Source: a virus
Reading direction: 5' to 3' (one strand)
Length of the DNA: 26,717 nt
Virus record (IMG/VR): IMGVR_UViG_3300017958_000051
Coordinates: 1-26,717 of that record
Under the pieces are notes generated by a model. That model saw nothing but the letters and a program-made list of their open reading frames with translations. It had not been told where the DNA came from and ran no database searches. Positions 17,801 through 24,146 of this stretch are shown here, piece after piece. The position numbers and the translations under genes are program-made. Every line of letters starts with the position of its first letter. Positions within the stretch are counted from its first letter, which is position 1.

Positions 17801-20612
17801 CAAAAACATAATCTACACCGTGTACTAATTGTACATTATCTATATAAAGGTATACTGCTTTAGTCGACGCTGTTTCTAAATCAAACTTTTCAGTTAGAGA
17901 AAATGTTTTAATTCCAGTATCTTCGACAGTATACTTTGTCGTTTTATTTGCTCCGCTACCAATCATATCACTATTAGAATATGGATTAGTTTCAGGCTTT
18001 ACTCCGCTAATTTTAGAAATTATTGTATCTAAGAAAGAAACTACATTCTCTCCGTCAAATGGCAATGTTATTGATAATTTTAAGATATTACTTTTATAAT
18101 TTTCATATTCTCTTGCTGCATATCTTAATGACTTAACAATATTAATATTTTTATCACACAATAACGGTAACGAAGTTGCCGCAACAGAAATATATTTTAA
18201 GAATCGCTGTCCTCTATGTTGATAACCTGCTAGATCTCTAAGATTGCTTTCACCTGGAAACTTCCCTGAAAACTCATCAGTGTAATCGACCATTGATCTT
18301 AAATGATCAGTTGCTTGTCCTAGTGTAAAAGAATTAAGTTCTTGATTTAAGGGATTTCTTTCTAGATTTTTAGGAAATTCATAAAATCCTAAATTAGGTT
18401 CATCATCCGAAAATACTTTAAGAGTTACAGTATCCCCTGCTGAAAAATCTATAGTATCAAAACTAAATGTTCTCTTGCCTTCGATTGTAGAAACTACAGT
18501 AAATGTGTCTCTAATAAATTCTCCATTTTTGTAAAAATATAATTTTGGATTATTCGATTTTGACCAATCAACATTTGAGAATGTAACTTCATTCGAATCT
18601 TGTTCGAGTGTAAACGCTTGTACTATTCCTTGATCAAATACAGGATCACTAGCAATGTACAAGTTATGAAAACTAAAATTATCTAAAGTTTGTGTTGTTT
18701 TAATATATCCAGAATTAATTTTTTTCGATTTGTTTTCAGCATTAACTTGATATGTAAACGAATCGTAGTCCCAATTAGATTGAAATTCAATATCACCACT
18801 GTTGTTTAAGTTTTGATAAGATATAGAAAAACCAAGTTCACTATCAACCGGGCCTGTTCCAACTTTATATGATACTAAACTACTACCTTCAAAAGATGAA
18901 GTTTCATATTTGTCGGTGTTTGAAAAACTTACTCCGTCATCATCAAATACATCAAACTTAGGTGATTGGTTTACTGAATTTTTAGTTTGGCTTTTGATCC
19001 AATTCTCGCCATCATAGTGATACATTAATCCGGCATTATTTTTTCCAAATCTAATAATTACACCTTCGCCTGGGTTTGTTTCTGTGTCATCGGCTTCAAC
19101 TAGTGCTATTTGTGTATTATCAGCAGTATTGTTTGCTTGTATGACAATTTTTTTAACAACAAAAATTTTATTTTTTACTAGCGGATCATTATCGGCAGTA
19201 AAAATAATTCTTGCTCCGTCAAAAACATCTACGTTATCGATATTATAACCTGCTGTTCCTTCAATAGATGAAAAAACATCGGTAGTAAAATCATCAATAA
19301 AATCAACACTTTCTTTAGCTAACGCACAATGATTAATAAGTTGTATATTTGAATTAAACTCAATAATAGGTCGTTTTGCTCTATTTGTTTCTGATGTTCT
19401 TGGTGCTACTTTGTTAATTTCAGCACTGTAATTAATAACATCTTTATGGAACCATTTATTATAACGACTCCATGGATTTTTATCTTGACTTGATCTATTA
19501 ATTGTAATATAGTCTTTGTTTGAAGGGAAACTTACAGCATCATCAAAGGGTAATTCATCCCAGCCGCCATCGTCAAATAAAACATCAACATCGTCATTTT
19601 TTACAGGTGGTAGATCGAGTTCTTGAAAACTTACCAACTTAATTGATTCGCCTACGCCGTCAACTAACCAATCTCCTTCTGAATATTTTTCTGGAGTTAC
19701 CTGTCCTGTAAAATTAACCTTTAAACCATTTGTAAATTTTATACCATTAGAGCTTGTGTAATTTACTTTTCCTATTACATCTGTTTCAACATTAATTTTA
19801 GTATTTTCATCTATAGATGAAATTCTAAACATACCAACTCTATCAATATTATTTGAACTTTGATAGTATAACACATCTGGACTATTATTAGGTACAGTAA
19901 ATGTTACTGTGCCAACTTCAATACCGTTATTTGTAACGCCATCGTTATAATTTGCTATTGATCCTTGTGTTGGATTTCTTCTGATATAAAAAGGATCGCC
20001 AGGAGTATTAACATTAAAAATATATGTCTGACCTCTATATAGAGTTAGACCAGGATTAGGTGTTAGTCCGTCGGGGAAAAATATAAATTCGTTTTCGCCT
20101 TGGCTTCTAACCCTATACTCTGAAATAATATCTTGGCCTTGACCACTAACACTGACAGCATCAGGACCTTGCGGCAACCAATAGTATTCTCTATAGTTAA
20201 TAAACTTGTCCCAATTAATAGGAGGATTCCAACTATAACTTCTTAATCCTGTAGTTAGGTCGTCTCTTTCGTTATTGTTGTTAAAAAACTTTAATTGGTT
20301 TTTTACATCAATATAATCGTAGAAACTATTAACAGATAAATTTTCTTTATCTCTAATAACTACACCAGGTTCTAATTGATAAGCATGCCTTAAAGATTCT
20401 TCTTTGTCGATATAGATGTCTTTACTGTTATAGGTTCTTCCGTAATTACGACCTATATAACCTGAAATTCTATCAAGTGTGCCAGGTTGTACTAAAGGAT
20501 CTAGTGCGGCACTTAAAAACTTTCTGTTTGTTGAAGATTTAAAAATCTCTGGCAGTAAGTTATAAGTTTCTCTAACAGGTAATTCACTCTGTTTGAATAT
20601 TTTCTTATCCAT
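5802..20612 (-). CDS. Giant mosaic baseplate/fibre-associated structural protein (4936 residues)
   Basis: The frame is open without interruption for 14.8 kb. It starts at ATG 20612, sharing one base with the gp6 stop (TAATG), and ends ...STELPE. Domains by residue: 1-150 conserved N-terminus (LPEIFKSSTNRKFLSAALDP, NYREYYWLPQGP); 190-262 cupredoxin-like; 351 and 4105 paired GWD-LP motifs; 888-964 beta-sandwich; about 1104-1254 Trp-rich block (PHTAPWEMLGF, WWEDEYG); six W/Y carbohydrate-binding-like modules between 1418 and 2893; FG-GAP-like propeller 2136-3118; GSGY beta repeats near 2350, 2680, 3510 and 3880; YIEEVKPYRTKIRNF around P3789; beta-sandwich repeats 3965-4670. No signal peptide, membrane segment or protease motif was seen. 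Position after gp6 suggests a baseplate wedge or fibre replacing T4 gp7-gp11. Structural nature is well supported; precise role is inferred. Confidence 0.7.
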   Translation of the reverse strand: MDKKIFKQSELPVRETYNLLPEIFKSSTNRKFLSAALDPLVQPGTLDRISGYIGRNYGRTYNSKDIYIDKEESLRHAYQLEPGVVIRDKENLSVNSFYDYIDVKNQLKFFNNNNERDDLTTGLRSYSWNPPINWDKFINYREYYWLPQGPDAVSVSGQGQDIISEYRVRSQGENEFIFFPDGLTPNPGLTLYRGQTYIFNVNTPGDPFYIRRNPTQGSIANYNDGVTNNGIEVGTVTFTVPNNSPDVLYYQSSNNIDRVGMFRISSIDENTKINVETDVIGKVNYTSSNGIKFTNGLKVNFTGQVTPEKYSEGDWLVDGVGESIKLVSFQELDLPPVKNDDVDVLFDDGGWDELPFDDAVSFPSNKDYITINRSSQDKNPWSRYNKWFHKDVINYSAEINKVAPRTSETNRAKRPIIEFNSNIQLINHCALAKESVDFIDDFTTDVFSSIEGTAGYNIDNVDVFDGARIIFTADNDPLVKNKIFVVKKIVIQANNTADNTQIALVEADDTETNPGEGVIIRFGKNNAGLMYHYDGENWIKSQTKNSVNQSPKFDVFDDDGVSFSNTDKYETSSFEGSSLVSYKVGTGPVDSELGFSISYQNLNNSGDIEFQSNWDYDSFTYQVNAENKSKKINSGYIKTTQTLDNFSFHNLYIASDPVFDQGIVQAFTLEQDSNEVTFSNVDWSKSNNPKLYFYKNGEFIRDTFTVVSTIEGKRTFSFDTIDFSAGDTVTLKVFSDDEPNLGFYEFPKNLERNPLNQELNSFTLGQATDHLRSMVDYTDEFSGKFPGESNLRDLAGYQHRGQRFLKYISVAATSLPLLCDKNINIVKSLRYAAREYENYKSNILKLSITLPFDGENVVSFLDTIISKISGVKPETNPYSNSDMIGSGANKTTKYTVEDTGIKTFSLTEKFDLETASTKAVYLYIDNVQLVHGVDYVFDSEFSFVRITRDLNEGELLEIKEFYSTSFTFIPETPTSLGLTKSWVPRIFVDNTFAKPQKLIRGHDGSLTVAYDDFRDELVLEFEKRIYNNIKQKYNPEILDIDSLFGGYENTGTFTKKQVDDILELEFLRWPLVKNIDIYENAYHDPENQFTWTYNQNLDILREQKMPAHWRGIYQYLYDTQTPHTAPWEMLGFTEKPSWWEDEYGQAPYTSNNLLLWEDLRDGIIRHGERAGTHKRYIRPRLLEFLPVDKDGNLLTPLESDSIIDYSTDYTADFSFGDISPVEHAWRRSSVYPYAQIIAACLLRPFETISLNLDRNIFKKNNVGQLVSKTTNTFLTNDDIIRAVNSTSRSDGLVCFVVNYLKSNAKTKQDIIDLYENLDIQLSTRMKGFVDKAQQQYLLDSKNPQSTQTGIFVPTENYEIFFNSSSPQFTTRYSGVLIERVAGGYKVSGYDQLNSIFNYFSFFAQQNDPVLDVGGVSEGFVDWSAESFYSKGTLVRNQNQFFRAIQAHTSGEIFEANFWTAIDNVPITGGARAIKRTKFNEVDTLTLNYDHVFGNIQEVVDFLLGYGAFLNSQGMVFDQYNEELGVVQNWETSVKEFLFWTTHNWAVGSILSVSPGATLLRFQNIGSVADNILDSFYDYNILKADGTKIDATDIDVYRGINELLISPQDNTQGIYFAEINYIQKEHVTIFDDKTVFNDVLFDKGPGYRQERIKSKGFRTVDWDGNYTSPGFIFDRVNISSWKKFTDYKIGDIVQFKEFYYVSKKFQKGTDKFDRSYWDLLDNLPESGLVPNFDYRISQIEDYYETSIEGIDSKQKELARHTVGFQPREYLQEIAEDTVSQFKLYQGFSREKGSNNAIKKVFDKVSEIDDDKIVLDEEWAFRLGSIGGTDQINEVEFDLKVSDFKLNPQPVLLNGSEFSVVDFQNYILLNDNDYQLANTSFKFPTKRFEVPVNSAGYIFSSDVQFIRNELTELLDNTVPFDNFKHGDNVWTTFEPGSWNVYRYVISNVSIYDVEAPDVDRLVLKCNRVHDFKVGQIVGITGVQGLNGFFQIAGVTLTDIIIAITGFREEPEVDESSFSFISYFESVRVASYEELVNKGFAKLPVGSKVFIDKNEDNGNWEVVERNKQYKVTQISEYGIAFPTGTGSAVSFVPELNQTIVGNPGAPVTTGDVIRDSAVVVYSDGESGLIPLQILTPKSGLQSAYLGAYAEVLTASKDGRWLVVGSPKASYIPSNYQEKFDPDANYEPGDTVLYAGKLYEAKVRVFGDGSSIDLSSEDWKPVELPQANPLGGELFLANKGYSRQGGVDIYEYSNGQWILRNSLVSPRQAHGENFGASVSIGKLEGIEGTSGDVTLTVNEIDAVGGIISVKSDGTSGLNDALFENVSGIDVSSSGINATFDITRSTGIPTYDVSVRTGGSGYTVGDRLYIQGTRVGGQPASGTSNNDIVIVVKAVDENGSILGADTFNNITGIVSTPVSETALFTVTKNKDVYNVRLRQDGAVKVQPGNGYKQRSIVRFNNFFYACIKDTNIDKGVWNSTSTYYEGDVVKFPANSSQYWNVLKTVTNVTPGTDATAYSSYETIFPDRSPEFWERVSGFPFNVKYIDDTNDPNFGTGNWVDWDEKDNSGNLITYTTGTVIVIPGNTVGGLSPENDITIRVNQVTDDGQVGPFPTKREGEIQFFSYTGTAAIGIEFTGTPASGSGTFLDVSPEDVSNPGTGAIFNVERKDGAYNTTISVAGSGYVIGDQIKILGTSIGAVDESYYMAVSAPGSRDDRGKVYLYTYNGYKWTLLQDTSFVGLFDINRSYVSGSIVWYGSGYYKANEFFTADGVTTPDISDSWDETNTVNRDIVPNVYAYVDDGSSFEQGTADEQVENIDIGDKFGSSISMTDDGNVLVSSAPYADTSNFESYRGVWRATETYVQGDVVRRNNKYYELDSDSSLTSIDDAPEVDNKWVVVQNTGMPRTGVVFVYKKNANKVYEFVQQINKNDVSSLNPGDVFGYKVTLSADGNTLFVGAPNEDKNERDQGSVFVFNWSQNKFVLNQKIQSNTNDFDERFGSNISVSPDGKTLAVSAEGAQTFETTTFDTDQTKFDREITGFADPLGTTGKVFVFNEYGGKWVLGEIFEDDLSFNEDFGRSIATSNNTIIVGSPKYLSEDPAFSEVVIGRIQKYEKQEGIQPWTVIRNQTNQVDVSKIRNLAAYEKETYTKIADIDVVDSYKGKILGIVEQNIDFKTPFDPAVYTESNNEELTTKDESQHWTDKQVGKIWWDTSKVKYLVYEQSDVVFRNGNWNSTAQGSSIDVYQWVESTLRPSQYASLTNSDDPTITGTPLHPDDSVFSIKEKVDPISGNISETRFYFWVKDKQDIEINSPKTLAASQVSDYISNPENAGVPFAYIVDNDKLTISNLKSLLDYDEFSVNIQFYKNSQDVNLIHNEYVLATEESKQDPNNDLERKWIDSLVGSDILGNQIPDPNLSDKNKYGTASRPRQTIFVNRNKAVEQTIDFINEALYTLPLADEIDYEFLNMIDKEPSEVKNLYDVKINTEAELRFQTTSTIKDAKLSVNVINGHVNTIEIDDPGFGYRRAPLITITGTGEGATAEATIDSFGRITSVTVTNNGKKYLTANAIVRPYSVLVQSDSTVDGFWSIYAWSVREQQFSRVATQEFDTTKYWETIDWWSEGFSEDSRIKETLPGLYAENEVTLDEGELLRLDDFGSGGWAVLQRTDKDPKIKGKFNLVGRENGTLRIINKFYNTETESVGYDKTQTYDSNRYDTSAAKEFRNILNAMKYNVFIDELDGYWNKLFFVNIHYVFSEQLYVDWAFKTSFLNAIHNVGYLKQKLNFRSDNLAAYQAYIEEVKPYRTKIRNFTSRYQNIEDTNSNVSDFDLPPYYNIDTNTINPVKLGDTQIDLKPWNEWFNNYKFEVTDIILTDQGSTYSSVPQVIISGGGGTGAKAKAYISNRKVTKIVLTDFGSGYTSVPTVEIVGGVGTQTQFSAKAVARIGNSKARLFHNTIKFDRYSKTPTFKSYSSNEKFIETETFTGTGRLTTFDLKYPSTLDKSAITVFVDSQQQFVSDYNITLYTKVINDITVLKGRLTLLTAAPDGSVITIKYEKNDEILDSLNRIDKYYKPTDGMLGIDKTIPDDGSEITTDYSQLVTGMDYGGVIVQGATFDVGAGWDALPWFTEGWDTAESNSKDFYIAADDSTHEFVLPEVPESGKIYNIYIRRKGETKTTRLDDPNYGTSNQTNDDAIMTSFVGDGSTNVITIPIPDEGIYVNDGDVLIFRPVESDGSLDIQSANYLDAEVSGGTLLGATPYSTATGILPEEIVIDGEKFISPEQVPAPEENVPGQVLESLSIRVFHTDRFGAPSVLSRIYTADGTETVYKIDQHILENSNLLVFVNKTKQEIDVDYTIDYNNNQIRFITAPNNTDIIEVFSLGVGGVELLDVREYNGDGQTRYFLTGAPFESTGKVFATIDGVATNVGFVNSNGVVNQTDNTLVEFGKPPKTNSLIQIVVLSEESGQAESIVRINEERITLTPGTKTYPIQFFETLGSRDDSNIIVEYNGSLLRSVDSTYYVYQDNDTINLNDDPVIGSGTIVPTQIKVFLNGEPLRDALDYNFDGANNSITLIVDANKGDIVQVENLKDSNYEIVNGNIVFSPLYVIQAGDYIDVTWFTRYTEVDIVRDVYTGNQNSYKLQRSINNISNVWVYKNGVRLTPNIDFYVGGANNAVYLKNSTLETDIIETLTYSNKIYNNPISYEISRDVLNRNSYHRYQLINVELAENLNYYDTVVKLTDASKLPVPATGQPGIVTINGEKIQYLTKSGNELQNIRRGVYGTSIRTVHEKGTVVIDTSYTEQIPYNDEQDKVDFVSDGSSLLVGPLDYVPVKGADFDVTNTSIPDGYGRCDNIEVFVGGRRLRKDAFKLYDATKAAYSPDGDVQYDAEFSVDGINEYVRLTDPVDPGTRITIIRRTGRTWHDRGDTTVSNGVSLSEATSAVARFLQNSSTELPE
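6603..8720 (-). repeat. C-terminal short beta-sandwich repeats in the giant protein
   Basis: Residues about 3965-4670 hold roughly six diverged copies of a unit: a glycine-containing opening (TGTGRLTTFDL, VGDGSTNVITI, TADGTETVYKI, NGDGQTRYFL, TGNQNSYKLQ), then a hydrophobic strand with FV-N-K, FLNGE or VYKNGVRL, then DY/DF and a strand ending in an I-V or I-E pattern. Such repeats are common in phage fibre and baseplate proteins as spacers. An isolated related unit lies at about 888-964 (DTGIKTFSL, YIDNVQLVHGVDYVF). Confidence 0.55.
11259..14207 (-). other. FG-GAP-like beta-propeller region of the giant protein
   Basis: Residues about 2136-3118 repeat a blade pattern: FG + S + DG + L-VGAP, then G-V-Y/F followed by W and Q. 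Anchors are DGRWLVVGSPK (2154-2164), FGASVSI (F2270), MAVSAPG (from M2699) with GKVYLY, FGSSISMTDDGNVLVSSAP (F2816), FGYKVTLSADG (F2933) with VGAPNED, FGSNISVSPDGKTLAVSA (F2990), and FGRSIA with IIVGSPK (F3068). The first three blades are split by long insertions that contain W/Y and GSGY modules. FG-GAP blades occur in integrin alpha chains and adhesins. About six blades are visible; the fold is inferred from these motifs. Confidence 0.6.
11935..16360 (-). repeat. Six carbohydrate-binding-like W/Y modules in the giant protein
   Basis: Six segments follow the pattern W/F, about six residues, Y, two residues, GD, V, a YY or Y pair, and a closing W. Approximate residues: 1418-1461 (SFYSKGTLVRNQNQFF, NFW), 1677-1724 (DYKIGDIVQFKEFYY, YWDLL), 2174-2219 (NYEPGDTVLYAGKLYEA, DWKPV), 2469-2532 (TYYEGDVVKF, FWERV), 2732-2776 (SYVSGSIVWYGSGYYKA, SWDE) and 2842-2893 (TYVQGDVVRRNNKYYE, KWVVV). 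The pattern resembles chitin-binding modules of CBM families 5/12. Glycan binding is inferred. Confidence 0.5.
19827..20045 (-). other. Degenerate cupredoxin-like module in the giant protein
   Basis: Residues about 190-262 match the plastocyanin-like module often found in marine phage structural proteins: YRGQTYIFNV, then NDGVTNNGIEVGTVTFTVP, then DVLYYQSSNN and M261. In the usual version a His follows a Gly early on and the end reads YYYCSNHSGM. Here D206 stands at the first His position, S252 at the Cys and N255 at the second His, so copper binding is unlikely and the fold is probably purely structural. Confidence 0.55.
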
Positions 20613-23600
20613 TAATTTTTACTCGTCTTAGTTATAACCTGTGAGTTGAGCAAATTAAGTTCAGTTGCTGTAATTGTGTCTACAATTTGAATATCATCAA
20701 CTGTTGCTGCACTTACTAGGATTTCATCTGGTCGAGATTGTATCTCACTTAAACTTCCGTATGCTTGATCTTCTTGTTTTGGAACCATTACAATGTTACT
20801 AATTTCTGGAGAATTAGCCTGGATAATATATGCTAGTAGTTCACTTGAATAAAACTTATCACCAAAGTCCCAATTTTCAATTGAAAAATAATTTGCTATT
20901 GTTACAACAATTTTAACTTTTAAATCATTATCGTTAACTACCATATTTTTGTTCTTTACAACTTTAAATGTTGTTTGAAATTCTGTTGGCGCTTTTGTAC
21001 CAAATAATGGAAAATATGTTACAGGATGATAAACAATTTCATCACTAATAGTTTTTAAATCACTTAGTTCTGATCCAAATTGAATTCTTAAACTTTCAGG
21101 TGTAGGTTCTTCAGGAGCAGATGCTGATGCTCCTATTAGGAATTTTCTATAGTTAATATCATAGTTTCTAATCAATAGATATACATCAATTATATTACTG
21201 GAACTTGGATCAATTCTTCTGCTACTACTAGCATTATGAATATACTGGAACTTAAGACCGCTACGTCCAACATAAGCAACATAGCTAGGCTCAAGAATAA
21301 ATGTTCTGGTAATTAAATCAACTCTTTTAACAAAATTTTCTGCTTGATCATAAAAATATATTAATTGATTATGTTCATAATCATTAACACTTGTATTAAC
21401 TTCTTTGTCTTTGATTAATACAGTATTGGTATCATTATTAATAAATTCTAACTGTGTAAACCCAAAATTATCAGTTGATTTTTTAAAGAACAAATATTTG
21501 TCTGTTAGATCTGTTCCTACAATATCATCAAAACTATCAGGATTATCAATTACTCCATCATCGTCTGTGTCAAAAAATGTTATCTTAACACTTTCAGTAC
21601 TTTGATATCCATCTTCAAATCTAACACTATCAAAAATTTCAAATGAAACATCATTTTTTAGAGTTTTATCTTGATCAATAATAGCAGTAACATCGTCTGC
21701 TGTAAAATCAGGGTTTGTTGTTTTTAGTTCAACAATCTGAGTCGCTAGGTCAGCGGCCGAAATTTCTTTTCCTTCTGGAGTACTATTAATGTCTAAAACT
21801 TTAATTTGATCTTTAATTACTGTTCTTTTCTTACTGTCATAAATTTTTTCTGATCTATCAAAATAAAATCTATTTTGTTCTACACTACTAAAGATGTAAT
21901 CAGTGCCACGCACTCTTACTCTAAATTCATCACCGTCATATACAAATGCTAATAACCAACTAGCATCAGCGTTAGTATTTGTAGCATCGCCTGCTTGACC
22001 TAAACTAAAATCACTTGCTAAATCAATATTAGTACTAGAAATAACTTTCCATGATCTAGTTTCAATATCATATCTTAGACCAAATGTTTGACTCGAAAAA
22101 CTAAGATTTAGTATTTCTGTTTCTATATCTGTAGGTAAATTATTAACAAATTTAGGAACAACTTGTGATGGAATAGCCTCTGATGGAATAGGATCCGATA
22201 ATGTAATTGGTCCTGTTCCATTAGATAGGTTTCCTTTGCCTGCGTTTGTGCCATCACCTACAACCCTAACTACTTTTGACCATAGATATTTTTTATGAGT
22301 TTTATCTGTAGGATCGTATGTTACAAGTTCACCGTCTTTAAATGCTTGTGTAGTTAACGGTGGTAAAAATTTAATTAAACTGCCTGCTTCTATAAAACGC
22401 AAGTTGCTTGAAGTGTATATGCCAACCTTAATCGGAAATTCATCAAATATGTTTCCAAAGTAACCTGTAGAAGCGTTAGCATCGGTAGTTGAACGTAACC
22501 ACTTAACACTTACATCACTAGTAAAGATTTTATCAAAATTTGTAATGTAAAAATTATATGTTTGTGAATCTTCAATAGCAGGTTCGATTGTATTTCTAAT
22601 ATAATTTAATACAATATTTTTATTGGTAAATGTATAACTGAAATTTCTTTCAGTATCGGTTCTATAAATTAAACCATCATCGGCAAAAACATTAACCATG
22701 GAATATTTTCCACTAGCATCAACAATATCAAAATTTCTACTAATACCACTAGATGTTCTGTTAATTGCTTTTACTTTTAAAATTTCTTGTGAACTACTTA
22801 ACGGAGCAAGATTATAATCTTCTCCAGTAACCATTCTATTTTGTGTATAATATTGAGCCGGTGCTTTTGTTCTAATTGATTCTACGTCTTCTGACGGAGC
22901 ACTATTATCTACTGTATACTGTAGATTCATTGTAAGTGTAAGTGTATGTGTTACACCTAACGCATTTTCGTATTGAATATCAATACCGACATTTCTCATA
23001 TCTCTTGGAGATATGCTATAACTAGAACCTATAGAGGTTCTAAAATAACATCTAAATGTTCCTTGTGGAAGATTTCCAAATGTTCCGTCCGAAAATAGCA
23101 AATCAACTGTATCGTTTTCTTGTGTAATAACAGTATAGATATTTTTTTGATTTCCAGTTAGACTGTTATAAATGATATTGTTGCCTTCAACAGAATCAAC
23201 CTTTGTCCATAGTGTTTGAGGATTATCATTCGAATCTAATTGATATAACCAAACATCACTATTGTTAATGCCTGGTGTTGTAATTGACACTTGTTCATTA
23301 ACAGTTGGCTGTATTACTTGGAATTCAGCACTTTCGAGTGTTCCTTGTTTAAACATCATAAAGAAACCGGTATTAGCACTTGCGTTACCTCTGCCATCTT
23401 GTCTGTATATAAATCCTAATTTATTACCAGGTAGAGGAGTTTCTTCATATATGTAATCATAGTTTAAAATAGATGTACTTGGAATTTCATAACGCATAGA
23501 TCTTCCTGCTGTTGTTTTTGAATAATTAAACAGCGGAATAGCAGTATTTGTACTATTAAATCTATATTGATCTGTTTTTATTCCATCAATAACTTTAGAA

Positions 23601-24124
23601 CCTTGATCTTTACCAAACTCAGTATTGGTTATCATTGATGCGTTTAAAATCGCAATAAATTGTTCAAACCAATTGGGGTTTGTAGGATCATTCCATTGTA
23701 TTGTTTGTCCAGCTAAATTAAGACCATTGCTATCAGTTAACTGTTCTGTTGTAGACACAGAAGTAATTTTCAGTAAACCGTTTGCTCCAACATTACGTTT
23801 AGCATTGTAAGAAAGCATACGAGCAATACGTAATACACTTTCTTTGCGACTTGCTAGTTCAATGAAATTTTCTCTACTGTTTAGATCAAGCCTAAACGAT
23901 AAACTTTGTCCTAAGAAAGCAATTAAATCAATTAGAGCAACATACTCTGAGCTTTCTATAAAATCGTTAAAATCTTCTGGATAATTTTCACGCAGATAAT
24001 CTACCATAACACGACGTAGATTTTCAAAGTCGTAAGATTTAAAATCAGCATTACGGAACGTCTGATAGATACGTGTCCAGTCTTCCGCAAGTATTAAATT
24101 ATTTTGTCTTGTTGTAGTTGTCAT
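20612..24124 (-). CDS. 6: Baseplate wedge protein gp6 (enlarged)
   Basis: This 1170-residue protein is recognised by its N-terminal block at 20-112 (FRNADFKSYDFENLRRVM, SEYVALIDLIAFLGQ, LNSRENFIELA, LSYNAKRNVG), a hallmark of gp6 in T4-like phages. Around residues 416-480 it has AQYYTQNRMVTGEDYN, shared with the gp6/baseplate-J group. The C-terminal block at about 1078-1160 (FGDKFYSSELLAYI, DEILVSAATVDDIQIV) is also typical. T4 gp6 is 660 residues, so about 500 residues are extra. A calcium-loop motif D852-T-D854-D-D856-G-V-I-D860-N-P-D863 is visible. gp6 forms the ring of dimers that joins wedges around the hub. The start lies 56 bases after gp25 with AAGG upstream; the stop shares a base with the giant gene start. 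Confidence 0.92.
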   Translation of the reverse strand: MTTTTRQNNLILAEDWTRIYQTFRNADFKSYDFENLRRVMVDYLRENYPEDFNDFIESSEYVALIDLIAFLGQSLSFRLDLNSRENFIELASRKESVLRIARMLSYNAKRNVGANGLLKITSVSTTEQLTDSNGLNLAGQTIQWNDPTNPNWFEQFIAILNASMITNTEFGKDQGSKVIDGIKTDQYRFNSTNTAIPLFNYSKTTAGRSMRYEIPSTSILNYDYIYEETPLPGNKLGFIYRQDGRGNASANTGFFMMFKQGTLESAEFQVIQPTVNEQVSITTPGINNSDVWLYQLDSNDNPQTLWTKVDSVEGNNIIYNSLTGNQKNIYTVITQENDTVDLLFSDGTFGNLPQGTFRCYFRTSIGSSYSISPRDMRNVGIDIQYENALGVTHTLTLTMNLQYTVDNSAPSEDVESIRTKAPAQYYTQNRMVTGEDYNLAPLSSSQEILKVKAINRTSSGISRNFDIVDASGKYSMVNVFADDGLIYRTDTERNFSYTFTNKNIVLNYIRNTIEPAIEDSQTYNFYITNFDKIFTSDVSVKWLRSTTDANASTGYFGNIFDEFPIKVGIYTSSNLRFIEAGSLIKFLPPLTTQAFKDGELVTYDPTDKTHKKYLWSKVVRVVGDGTNAGKGNLSNGTGPITLSDPIPSEAIPSQVVPKFVNNLPTDIETEILNLSFSSQTFGLRYDIETRSWKVISSTNIDLASDFSLGQAGDATNTNADASWLLAFVYDGDEFRVRVRGTDYIFSSVEQNRFYFDRSEKIYDSKKRTVIKDQIKVLDINSTPEGKEISAADLATQIVELKTTNPDFTADDVTAIIDQDKTLKNDVSFEIFDSVRFEDGYQSTESVKITFFDTDDDGVIDNPDSFDDIVGTDLTDKYLFFKKSTDNFGFTQLEFINNDTNTVLIKDKEVNTSVNDYEHNQLIYFYDQAENFVKRVDLITRTFILEPSYVAYVGRSGLKFQYIHNASSSRRIDPSSSNIIDVYLLIRNYDINYRKFLIGASASAPEEPTPESLRIQFGSELSDLKTISDEIVYHPVTYFPLFGTKAPTEFQTTFKVVKNKNMVVNDNDLKVKIVVTIANYFSIENWDFGDKFYSSELLAYIIQANSPEISNIVMVPKQEDQAYGSLSEIQSRPDEILVSAATVDDIQIVDTITATELNLLNSQVITKTSKN

Positions 24125-24146
24125 CTTTGTTTGTTACCTTATACAC

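Noticed and set aside
19827-20045. Functional plastocyanin-like electron carrier
   Set aside because: The positions of the copper ligands hold Asp, Ser and Asn, and the module is embedded in a structural protein.
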